DNA of 5,057 bases, taken from positions 1 to 5,057 of the forward strand of contig JAFYYE010000214.1 of assembly GCA_017557715.1 (NCBI GenBank). The letters are read 5' to 3'. The notes below the pieces were generated by a model. It saw nothing but the letters and a program-made list of their open reading frames with translations. It was not told where the DNA came from and did no database searches. The DNA is from Pseudobutyrivibrio sp. Lineage in GTDB: Bacteria > Bacillota > Clostridia > Lachnospirales > Lachnospiraceae. Below, piece by piece: positions 1 through 5,057 of this stretch. Made by a program: the position numbers and the translations under genes. Numbering within the stretch: the stretch's first letter is position 1; every line of letters starts with the position of its first letter.

Positions 1-240
1 CTTGTATTTGAGGATGCAGCGCTTCATTCAATTGCAAGAAAGGCACTTGATAAGAAATTAGGTGCACGTGGACTTCGTTCAATCATAGAAGAGTTCATGC
101 TTGATATCATGTATGAGATTCCAAAGGATGATAATATCGGTGAAGTTATCATCACAGAGGATTATATAGAGAAAAAAGGCGGGCCAAAAATTCTTGTACG
201 CTCAGCGGGAATGATACCGGAGAGAGTAGCTGCAAATTAA
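1..240 (+). CDS. clpX: ClpX, ATP-dependent Clp protease ATP-binding subunit (3' end only)
   Basis: Open from base 1 in frame 1 to a TAA at 238-240, giving 79 C-terminal residues of a protein of roughly 420 residues; the start lies outside the window. ClpX is the AAA+ ring that recognises tagged proteins, unfolds them with ATP and threads them into the ClpP peptidase in the cytoplasm. The visible part is the small C-terminal AAA+ subdomain. It contains ALDKKLGARGLRSIIEE (residues about 16-32 of the fragment), with the sensor-2 arginine in GARGLR, followed by a MYEIP segment and a short variable tail. These are hallmark ClpX features and distinguish it from HslU or ClpA/C. The N-terminal zinc-binding domain and Walker motifs are off-window. 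In many Firmicutes clpX is followed by lon; here the next gene is a cold shock gene. Confidence 0.95.
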   Translation, partial: LVFEDAALHSIARKALDKKLGARGLRSIIEEFMLDIMYEIPKDDNIGEVIITEDYIEKKGGPKILVRSAGMIPERVAAN

Positions 241-290
241 AAAAATACAGTTGTCAATTAAACATCAACGTGAAAAAAAGTGTACCTGTC

Positions 291-340
291 AGTTATATAA
301 AAATATTTTGTTCGAAAATGAATTTAATTGATAACTTTTT
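291..340 (+). terminator. Possible weak AU-rich terminator downstream of clpX
   Basis: AGTTAT (291-296) can pair with ATAACT (331-336). An inner stem ATTTT/AAAAT (305-309 with 315-319, loop GTTCG) and AAAT/ATTT (301-304 with 322-325) lies between, and TTTTT ends the element at 336-340. The stem is almost all A-U with internal loops, so it would be weak. It is the only terminator-like element I can see after clpX. Some clpX transcripts may read on into the cold shock gene. Confidence 0.3.
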
Positions 341-346
341 GGAAAA

Positions 347-356
347 TTTGTACAAA
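347..356. repeat. 10-bp perfect palindrome upstream of csp promoter
   Basis: TTTGTACAAA is a perfect palindrome ending 16 bp before the putative -35 of the cold shock gene. Its position would suit an activator or repressor site. It is short enough in AT-rich DNA to be chance, and I recognise no specific regulator motif. Confidence 0.3.
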
Positions 357-372
357 AAATTCGGACATTTTC

Positions 373-401
373 TTTACTTTGATAAAGTCTTTTGCTAAAC
401 T
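373..401 (+). promoter_or_regulatory. Probable sigma-A promoter for csp
   Basis: TTTACT (373-378, 4/6 to the -35 consensus), a 17-bp spacer, then TAAACT (396-401, 4/6 to the -10) preceded by TGC at 393-395, an extended -10 motif. Transcription would start near 408, leaving a leader of roughly 44 nt. That is far shorter than the long thermosensing leader of E. coli cspA. An overlapping alternative is TTGATA (379-384) with TATCTT (401-406) at 16-bp spacing. Confidence 0.6.
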
Positions 402-451
402 ATCTTTAGTCGAGCAGAGTTCGGCAAGTAATATATTGGAGGTACTTTAGC

Positions 452-655
452 ATGAGCAAAGGTACAGTAAAGTGGTTCAACAATTCAAAGGGCTACGGAT
501 TTATCTCAGACGAAGAAGGTAAGGACGTATTCGTTCACTTCAGCGGCATCAATTCAGAGGGTTTCAAGACTCTTGAAGAGGGCGCTACAGTTGAGTATGA
601 AGTAACCGATGGTGCAAAGGGACCACAGGCTGTTAACGTAACAGTTGTACGTTAA
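452..655 (+). CDS. Cold shock protein, CspA/CspB family
   Basis: A 67-residue single cold shock domain (five-stranded OB fold) that binds single-stranded RNA and DNA in the cytoplasm. Such proteins act as RNA chaperones that melt secondary structure; several E. coli members also act as transcription antiterminators. The length is standard for the family. RNP1 is KGYGFI (residues 13-18) and RNP2 is VFVHF (26-30). Other conserved residues are W8 in KWFN and the AxxV stretch near the C terminus (QAVNV). Position 15 is Tyr rather than the common Phe, a conservative change. The start is fixed by GGAGG at 438-442, 9 nt before ATG. It has its own promoter and looks monocistronic, with possible read-through into the next gene. 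Whether it is cold-induced or constitutive cannot be told from sequence, so no specific csp letter is assigned. Confidence 0.96.
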   Translation: MSKGTVKWFNNSKGYGFISDEEGKDVFVHFSGINSEGFKTLEEGATVEYEVTDGAKGPQAVNVTVVR

Positions 656-656
656 T

Positions 657-697
657 AGGCACCACAGTTAATCATTATTTTGGGTACCTTTGGTTTT
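657..697 (+). terminator. Weak hairpin with U-rich tail just after csp
   Basis: AGGCACC (657-663) can pair with GGTACCT (683-689) with one C/A mismatch and an 18-19 nt loop, followed by the T-rich stretch TTGGTTTT (690-697). It begins 2 nt after the csp stop. It may be a leaky first terminator or a 3'-end-protecting hairpin. It is much weaker than the stem at 748-777. Confidence 0.25.
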
Positions 698-747
698 GTT
701 ATGAAAAACGGGCTTTAAAGGCAATACAAACAAGTGATTAAGGGGAG

Positions 748-785
748 AGGCAGCGTAATTATTACATTACGCTGCCTTTGTTTTT
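748..785 (+). terminator. Strong intrinsic terminator/attenuator before the transglutaminase-like gene
   Basis: AGGCAGCGTAAT (748-759) and ATTACGCTGCCT (766-777) are perfect 12-bp inverted arms around a 6-nt loop (TATTAC), followed by TTGTTTTT (778-785). This is a textbook Rho-independent terminator. The last T is directly followed by AGGAGG, the ribosome binding site of the next gene. There is therefore no room for a promoter between the terminator and that gene, and transcripts of it must pass this element. A competing pairing exists: AAAGGCA (717-723) is complementary to TGCCTTT (773-779), which could sequester the 3' arm. It is shorter and so weaker. Confidence 0.88.
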
Positions 786-791
786 AGGAGG
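786..791 (+). promoter_or_regulatory. RBS that sets the TTG start at 796
   Basis: AGGAGG lies 4 nt before an in-frame TTG at 796-798. This is a strong Shine-Dalgarno with slightly short spacing. The further-upstream TTG at 778 lies inside the terminator T-tract, ahead of this RBS, and has no RBS of its own. The next in-frame ATG lies beyond the membrane segment. TTG 796 is therefore the best start. Confidence 0.75.
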
Positions 792-795
792 ATAT

Positions 796-1944
796 TTGAA
801 GAGACTAGTTAATTTTTTAATACGAACATTATTATCACTCATTTTTGCAACCAGTATTTTTTTGCTGGCTTCTTTTTTGCTTGAAAAATATAAGGAAAAA
901 GAGGTCGTAGCACCAATGGTGGAAGAGCCAGTGGTGGTTACCAGTGTTTCCTACGACAGGTATGCATATCAGCATTTGGATGAAGAAACACAGACAACTT
1001 ACGATCAAATTTACAACTGCATATTGGATTATTCACAAAAGGTCACTGTATCTACAAAGAGCAGTGATGTACTTCAGAAGGCATATGAGGCTGTGATGGC
1101 TGATTATGGCGATTTATTTTGGATTAGTGGTTACAAATACAACACTTATACTTCGGATAATAAGATAATCAGTGTTGAGTTTTGGCCAAAGTACACTATG
1201 TCAAAGGAACAAAGGGATGTCTACAAGGTTTCTGTTGATGAGGTGGTAAATGATTGGCTTTCTGGCATAAGTAGTTCAGCCAGTGATTTTGATAAGGCAT
1301 TATATGTCTTTGAGACTCTAATCGAAAATGTTGATTACGACCCAGATAGTGTGGAAAACCAAAACATTTTGAGCGTGTTTCTGTATAAAAAGACAGTTTG
1401 TCAGGGATATGCTGACGCAGCATGGTATCTTCTTGATAAGCTTGGCGTAAAGAGCACAGTGATTACTGGCACTGCAAATGGAGAAAGTCACGCCTGGAAT
1501 TTAGTTTATCTGGATGGCGCTTATTATTACATGGATGTCACATGGGGAAATAGCAAATATCTTAACGGAGAAAATAGCACCGCGAAGCGTGTGAACTATG
1601 CTTATTTTGCTATGACTACTGAAGAAATCAGCCAGAATCACATTATTACAGTGGGCTTTGAAGTGCCAGAATGCTTATCAAATGCAGACAATTACTTTGT
1701 GCACAAGGGCCTTTATTACGATTGGTTTGGTGTTGATGCAATTGGAAATCGATTGGCGCAGTCTTTTCAAGAGGGTGAGGCAGAAATATCTTTAAAATTT
1801 AGTAATTCTGACCTATATTCCCGTGTAATTACATATTTTATAGATGAAAATCACCTGTCAGATTATTGTCGAGGTATAAATTCTGTGTATTATTTACTTG
1901 ATGAGAACGCAAATGTACTGACTATTCAGTGGATAAAAGAGTGA
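796..1944 (+). CDS. Membrane-anchored transglutaminase-like (TGc) domain protein
   Basis: 382 residues from TTG 796. The N terminus is basic (MKRL) with a hydrophobic segment at about 11-29. No lipobox cysteine is visible, so it looks like a signal anchor or signal peptide that places the rest outside the membrane. Residues about 50-150 hold a family-typical region with conserved Tyr/Trp (for example DLFWISGY). The transglutaminase/cysteine-protease core follows at about 160-260, with C202 in TVCQGYA, H232 in SHAWN and D247 in MDVTWG: an intact Cys-His-Asp triad. Residues about 285-382 resemble the C-terminal extension (VPECLSNADNYF) that often accompanies this domain in Clostridia. The family may crosslink, hydrolyse or otherwise process proteins or peptides; the substrate is unknown. 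Expression probably depends on read-through of the terminator at 748-785. No clear terminator follows. Domain assignment is firm; enzymatic activity is inference. Confidence 0.85.
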   Translation: MKRLVNFLIRTLLSLIFATSIFLLASFLLEKYKEKEVVAPMVEEPVVVTSVSYDRYAYQHLDEETQTTYDQIYNCILDYSQKVTVSTKSSDVLQKAYEAVMADYGDLFWISGYKYNTYTSDNKIISVEFWPKYTMSKEQRDVYKVSVDEVVNDWLSGISSSASDFDKALYVFETLIENVDYDPDSVENQNILSVFLYKKTVCQGYADAAWYLLDKLGVKSTVITGTANGESHAWNLVYLDGAYYYMDVTWGNSKYLNGENSTAKRVNYAYFAMTTEEISQNHIITVGFEVPECLSNADNYFVHKGLYYDWFGVDAIGNRLAQSFQEGEAEISLKFSNSDLYSRVITYFIDENHLSDYCRGINSVYYLLDENANVLTIQWIKE

Positions 1945-1955
1945 TAATACTCACA

Positions 1956-1992
1956 TAGTTTTAAAAACTACATGTTGCAAGAATAAAAACTA
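1956..1992. repeat. Dyad and direct repeat next to the degV promoter
   Basis: TAGTTTT (1956-1962) and AAAACTA (1964-1970) are perfect inverted arms around a single A. The half TAAAAACTA (1962-1970) recurs exactly at 1984-1992, 22 bp downstream, and abuts the -35 box at 1993. Two same-facing copies about two helical turns apart at a promoter resemble an operator. The sequence does not match FapR- or FabT-type sites as I know them. AT-rich composition makes chance possible. Confidence 0.4.
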
Positions 1993-2021
1993 TTTACGTG
2001 GAATAGGGGTAGTGGTATAAT
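1993..2021 (+). promoter_or_regulatory. Sigma-A promoter of the degV-folC-J-MATE operon
   Basis: TTTACG (1993-1998, 4/6), a 17-bp spacer, then a perfect TATAAT (2016-2021) with TG at 2013-2014, an extended -10. Transcription is expected near 2028, giving a leader of about 27 nt before the degV ATG. This is the best promoter match in the window and the only one seen ahead of the four downstream genes. Confidence 0.8.
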
Positions 2022-2054
2022 ACGCTTAGAAAAAGCGGAGGATTACTTAGTAAC

Positions 2055-2891
2055 ATGTATAAAATTATTGTTGATAGCTGCGGTGAGCTAACAGAAGAGA
2101 TGAAAAAGGATGGTCGTTTTGTTAACGTACCACTTACTTTAGAGATAGATAATCAGCAGATTATAGATGATGAAAGCTTTGATCAGGCTAGCTTTATTAA
2201 GGCGGTCGCAGAAAGTGATAACGCACCAAAGTCAGCTTGTCCATCACCTAACGCATACATGCTTGAGATGGATTGTGAAGCAGATAATATTTATGTTGTC
2301 ACTCTTTCTGCTCAGCTTTCAGGTTCATATAACAGTGCATGTCTTGGAAAGGATTTGTACGAAGAGGAAGACGATTCTAAGAACATTCATATATTTGATT
2401 CAAAATCAGCATCTATTGGTGAGACACTTATAGCTCTTAAGATTGCAGAGTGTGAGAATGCAGGAATGAGCTTTGAAGAGGTTGTTAAGGCTGTAGATGA
2501 ATATATTGCAGGTCAGCACACTTTCTTTGTTCTTGAGACTCTCGAGACGTTGAGAAGAGCTGGTAGATTATCAAATTTAAAGGCGGTTATTGCTGAGACA
2601 CTTAATATCAAGCCAGTTATGGGTTCTACAGATATAGGGTCTATTCAGCAGCTTGCGAAGGGACGCGGCATGAATCAGACTATCGATAAGATGACTAAGT
2701 GTGTTATGGATGTCACTACAGACTGCGAGAACAAAATTCTTGCAATTTCTCATTGCAACTGTCCAGAGCGTGCTCTATCATTAAAGAAAAAAATGGAGTC
2801 CATGGCCAAATTCAAGGATATCTTCATTATAGATACAAGAGGTGTCAGCACAATGTATGCAAATGATGGTGGAGTTATCTTAGTGGTCTAA
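2055..2891 (+). CDS. DegV family (lipid/fatty acid-binding) protein
   Basis: 278 residues, the full family length. DegV proteins bind a fatty acid in a cleft between two alpha/beta domains. The FakB members present it to the kinase FakA so that exogenous fatty acids enter phospholipid synthesis. The N-terminal YKIIVDSCGEL (2-12) matches the family start. SACPSP (60-65) occupies the usual TSQPSP ligand loop, LSAQLSGSYNSA (84-95) is the second ligand loop, and ETLETLRRAGRLS (161-173) is the strong family signature. The C terminus has YANDGGV (268-274), where classic FakB-type members carry a His-Gly-Pro-Gly loop, so the ligand may differ. Start: GGAGG at 2037-2041 sits 13 nt before ATG, rather far, but no nearer in-frame start exists. 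It is the first gene of the operon. No fakA-like gene is in the window. Confidence 0.92.
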   Translation: MYKIIVDSCGELTEEMKKDGRFVNVPLTLEIDNQQIIDDESFDQASFIKAVAESDNAPKSACPSPNAYMLEMDCEADNIYVVTLSAQLSGSYNSACLGKDLYEEEDDSKNIHIFDSKSASIGETLIALKIAECENAGMSFEEVVKAVDEYIAGQHTFFVLETLETLRRAGRLSNLKAVIAETLNIKPVMGSTDIGSIQQLAKGRGMNQTIDKMTKCVMDVTTDCENKILAISHCNCPERALSLKKKMESMAKFKDIFIIDTRGVSTMYANDGGVILVV

Positions 2892-2898
2892 TAGATTA

Positions 2899-4119
2899 AT
2901 GACATACGAACAGGTAGTTAACACAATTGATAATAAACGTCGTTTTGGAAAGGCGTGTGGAAGGGATGTTACCCAGGAATTCATGGAGGCTTTAGGCCAT
3001 CCAGAAAAGGGGCTGCATATCATCCACATTGCTGGTACCAACGGCAAAGGATCAGTAGCAGCTTTTGTAAGTAGTATCTTGCAGGCTGCTTCTTTTGCGT
3101 CTAAAGAGAAGTTCAAGGTGGGATTATTTACATCTCCACATCTTATAGAATATACAGAGCGTATTCAGGTTGATGGCAAGCAGATATCCCGTGAGGATGT
3201 GTGCAGGATAGGACAGCAGCTTCTAGAGATGGAGCTTAAGCTAGAGCCTACTATGTTTGATTATTGGCTTGCCATGGCAATGATTTATTTCAAGGAACAG
3301 CAGGTAGATTATGTTGTTTTAGAGACTGGTCTTGGTGGCACCAAAGATTCTACCAATGGTCTCAGTCAACAGCCTGAGGTTTGTGCTATCACATCAATTG
3401 GCTTAGAACACACTCAGTATTTGGGAAATACTTTGACTGCTATTGCAGGCGAAAAAGCGGGTATTATCAAAGAGGGAGTACCAGTTGTAATTGGCAAGAT
3501 GGATGATGCGGCTGCGCAGGTGATAGAAGCTCGTTGCGATGAGCTTGGATGTAGTCTGACTCATGCAGGAGAGCTGGATTCAAGGGTAAAACTTGGACTT
3601 TTTGGTGGATATCAGCGTAAAAATGCCGCAGTAGCTGTGGAAATAATAAATAATCTGAAAATTGAGATAGATGATAGTACTATTGAAGAGGGACTTGCAA
3701 AAGCGGTTTGGCCTGGAAGGATGCAAATCATCTCACAATCACCATATATTTTAATCGATGGAGCACATAATCCATCAGGTGTTGAAGCTTTGCGAGATAG
3801 TTTGCAGAGAGAATTTCCAAATCAGCGTTTTTCATTTATAATGGCGGTAATGGCAGATAAAGATTATGTGGAGATGGCTCAGATGATTTCGCCGCTTGCA
3901 TCCCGAATTTACACAGTTACGGTTGAATCATCACGAGCTTTGCAGGCAAAGGAGCTGGCAGACGCAATCAACGGTATAGGAGTGGAGGCCAAGGCTTGCA
4001 GCTCTTATCAGGAGGCCATAGCTTTATCTACATCATATGAAGAAAAGACAATAGTTTTTGGTTCATTGTATTTTATTGGGGAAATATTGGGGATGAGTTA
4101 TGATCAAAACGAGAACTGA
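2899..4119 (+). CDS. folC: Folylpolyglutamate synthase / dihydrofolate synthase (FolC)
   Basis: 406 residues of the Mur-ligase family. FolC adds glutamate to folates with ATP, which keeps them in the cell; many bacterial forms also make dihydrofolate from dihydropteroate. Motifs in order: P-loop GTNGKGS (46-52), TSPHL (78-82), LETGLGG (141-147), GLEHTQYLG (168-176), EKAGI (185-189, with the lysine that is usually carbamylated), GYQRKNAAVA (237-246), WPGRMQ (271-276), DGAHNP (288-293), SSRAL (344-348) and GSLYFIGEI (389-397). All key motifs are present, so it should be active. The stretch between EKAGI and GYQRKN looks shorter than usual, which explains a length slightly below the typical 420-440. 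Only 7 bp separate it from the degV stop and there is no good RBS (GGAG at 2871-2874 is 24 nt away), so its translation is probably coupled to degV. Single versus dual activity cannot be decided here. Confidence 0.95.
   Translation: MTYEQVVNTIDNKRRFGKACGRDVTQEFMEALGHPEKGLHIIHIAGTNGKGSVAAFVSSILQAASFASKEKFKVGLFTSPHLIEYTERIQVDGKQISREDVCRIGQQLLEMELKLEPTMFDYWLAMAMIYFKEQQVDYVVLETGLGGTKDSTNGLSQQPEVCAITSIGLEHTQYLGNTLTAIAGEKAGIIKEGVPVVIGKMDDAAAQVIEARCDELGCSLTHAGELDSRVKLGLFGGYQRKNAAVAVEIINNLKIEIDDSTIEEGLAKAVWPGRMQIISQSPYILIDGAHNPSGVEALRDSLQREFPNQRFSFIMAVMADKDYVEMAQMISPLASRIYTVTVESSRALQAKELADAINGIGVEAKACSSYQEAIALSTSYEEKTIVFGSLYFIGEILGMSYDQNEN
4089..4093 (+). promoter_or_regulatory. RBS of the J-domain gene inside folC
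   Basis: GGGGA lies 6 nt before ATG 4100, within the last codons of folC. It supports this start and a deliberate overlap rather than a later start codon. Confidence 0.65.
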
Positions 4120-4573
4120 GGCTCTTTCCATTTTAGGTTTGGGACCTGACGCAGGGGAACAGAAAATTAAATCGGTATACAAGGAATTGGTAAAGAAGTG
4201 CCATCCAGATGTTACTGGAGTGGAGGATGCCAGTCTTTACAACAGAATTACTGAAGCGTACCAGTTTCTAATGACTGAGTCAAAGGGTAAGGCGATGACC
4301 CATAGTAGAGTTATGGGTAAAACATCGTCGAGAAAACCTGCCAGTAGTGCCGATTATGAAGCCTTTCAGAAGAGGGCGGCAAGACAGAAGGAGCGTCGTA
4401 AGCAGGAGTTCGAACAGAAGCAAAAGGATTATTCTGCCATGTATGAGAAGCAAGAGGCAGATTACAGGCGAGCCATGGATGCTATCAATGCCATTAGAGT
4501 GGCTCGTGCGATAGAGTCCATGGTTAGGGCTAATGGATTAGGAAAAGATAGTAATGACAACATCAGCGAGTAA
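4100..4573 (+). CDS. Small J-domain (DnaJ-like) protein
   Basis: 157 residues. The J domain spans about residues 4-60 and has the HPD motif at 35-37, preceded by the basic helix YKELVKKC. HPD stimulates the ATPase of DnaK/Hsp70, so this is likely a co-chaperone that brings specific clients to DnaK. There is no Gly/Phe region, zinc-finger CxxCxGxG repeat or canonical C-terminal substrate domain, so it is not DnaJ itself but a minimal class C (type III) protein. A Ser/Lys-rich linker (about 61-84) leads to a highly charged, probably helical or coiled-coil segment (about 85-145) rich in Lys, Arg, Glu and Gln, with no membrane span. The start has an RBS at 4089-4093. The gene overlaps folC by 20 bp and is itself overlapped 20 bp by the next gene. 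Client and pathway are unknown. Confidence 0.88.
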   Translation: MIKTRTEALSILGLGPDAGEQKIKSVYKELVKKCHPDVTGVEDASLYNRITEAYQFLMTESKGKAMTHSRVMGKTSSRKPASSADYEAFQKRAARQKERRKQEFEQKQKDYSAMYEKQEADYRRAMDAINAIRVARAIESMVRANGLGKDSNDNISE

Positions 4574-5057
4574 TAATTCTATTAAAAATATATTCTTTTC
4601 AGTGGTAATGGTGGCATTGCCTACCATGCTGGAACAGATATTGTCTGTACTGATGCAGTATGTGGATACGGCTATGGTTGGCCGTCTTGGTGCAAATGCT
4701 ACCGCTGCTGTATCAACATCTACCACTATCACGTGGCTGGTAGGAAGTGTACCGGTGGCTTTTGGCGTGGGTGCAATGACCCAGATAGCGCAGGCCATTG
4801 GAAGCGGAGAACATCATAAGATTTCTCAGGTGGCAAAGATGAGCCTTGCCTTCGCTATTGGCGTGGGTGTTATTGTAGAGGCCATTTGTTTGGGACTTTG
4901 TCCATTTGTAGCTGGATGGATGGGAGCATCAGCTGAAGTTGCACCAGCTGCCACCAGATATTTCTTCTGGATTTCAGTTCCAATTGTTTTCAAATCTCTC
5001 AATATAATTTTATCAGCGGCTATCCGTGCAACTAAGGACACCAAAACACCAATGTAC
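4554..5057 (+). CDS. MATE family efflux transporter (5' part, runs off the window)
   Basis: ATG 4554, open to the last base: 168 residues of an expected 440-460. MATE proteins are 12-helix inner-membrane antiporters that export cationic drugs or metabolites using a Na+ or H+ gradient. The N terminus has the family pattern ALPTMLEQILSVLMQYVDT (21-39) followed by MVGRLGANATAAVS (41-54), then QIAQAIGSGE (77-86). These match the MATE signature of a conserved Pro in helix 1, an Asp before VGRLG, and QxxGxG-like residues after helix 2. Hydrophobic stretches at about 13-37, 50-75, 95-120 and 136-156 fit the first four helices. The RBS is AGGA at 4540-4543, 10 nt upstream, and the start lies inside the J-domain gene (20-bp overlap). 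It is probably co-transcribed with degV-folC-J. The substrate cannot be inferred, and completeness is unknown. Confidence 0.92.
   Translation, partial: MTTSASNNSIKNIFFSVVMVALPTMLEQILSVLMQYVDTAMVGRLGANATAAVSTSTTITWLVGSVPVAFGVGAMTQIAQAIGSGEHHKISQVAKMSLAFAIGVGVIVEAICLGLCPFVAGWMGASAEVAPAATRYFFWISVPIVFKSLNIILSAAIRATKDTKTPMY

Noticed and set aside
402..451. Cold-responsive thermosensor leader of csp
   Set aside because: The predicted leader is only about 44 nt and I see no strong fold or cold-box element, so a cspA-type RNA thermosensor is not supported.
701..718. Five-codon leader peptide (ATG to TAA, MKNGL) before the terminator
   Set aside because: There is no Shine-Dalgarno and no run of regulatory codons. 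It is most likely chance.
778..798. Start of the transglutaminase-like gene at TTG 778
   Set aside because: It lies in the terminator T-tract and ahead of AGGAGG (786-791). The six extra codons are the RBS region read in frame.
1196..1423. Reverse-strand open frame of 75 codons
   Set aside because: It lies entirely opposite the transglutaminase-like gene, has no recognisable protein features, and is best explained as a shadow frame.
1956..1970. TAGTTTT/AAAACTA dyad as terminator of the transglutaminase-like gene
   Set aside because: It is all A-T except one pair, with a 1-nt loop and no T-tract after it. It fits an operator better than a terminator.
2167..2433. Forward open frame of 88 codons inside degV
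   Set aside because: It is out of frame with a well-supported DegV protein and has low-complexity, non-family sequence.
2880..3116. Reverse-strand open frame of 78 codons
   Set aside because: It lies antisense to the start of folC, including the P-loop region, and resembles no family.
4538..5044. Two reverse-strand open frames (86 and 72 codons) near the right edge
   Set aside because: They lie antisense to the MATE gene, whose + frame carries clear family motifs and membrane helices.
1..5057. Defence system, prophage, insertion sequence, CRISPR array, tRNA or riboswitch
   Set aside because: I saw no transposase, integrase, repeat-spacer pattern, tRNA-like cloverleaf or known riboswitch core. 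The content is ordinary chromosomal genes.

Overview
The window is AT-rich, and every gene I can support lies on the + strand. The proteins, the strong GGAGG-type ribosome binding sites and the short promoter/terminator spacers point to a Firmicute. The DegV subtype, the extracytoplasmic transglutaminase-like protein and a FolC close to Clostridia-type sequences suggest Lachnospiraceae (Butyrivibrio/Pseudobutyrivibrio/Roseburia-like). That placement is inference from protein style and was not tested by a search.

Layout. Bases 1-240 hold the 3' end of clpX, the AAA+ unfoldase subunit of the ClpXP protease. A 211-bp spacer follows, with a weak AU-rich hairpin, a 10-bp palindrome and a plausible sigma-A promoter. 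It leads to a single-domain cold shock protein gene (452-655). A 140-bp spacer then ends in a perfect 12-bp-stem intrinsic terminator (748-785). Its T-tract runs directly into the AGGAGG ribosome binding site of the next gene. That gene (TTG start at 796, to 1944) encodes a membrane-anchored, outward-facing transglutaminase/protease-like protein with an intact Cys-His-Asp triad.

A 110-bp spacer with a clear extended -10 promoter starts a second unit of four tightly packed genes: a DegV-family lipid-binding protein (2055-2891), folC (2899-4119), a small J-domain protein (4100-4573), and the first 168 codons of a MATE-family exporter (4554 to the window edge). The first junction is 7 bp and the next two are 20-bp overlaps, so the four are very probably one translationally coupled operon. 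Their functions (fatty acid binding, folate polyglutamylation, Hsp70 co-chaperone, drug/metabolite efflux) do not form one obvious pathway.

The most interesting points are regulatory. The terminator-to-RBS abutment means the transglutaminase-like gene probably depends on read-through of, or release from, a terminator that follows a cold shock gene. A dyad plus direct repeat sits just upstream of the degV promoter -35. I see no RNA gene, mobile element, CRISPR array or clear defence system. Most of the window is ordinary core-genome content.
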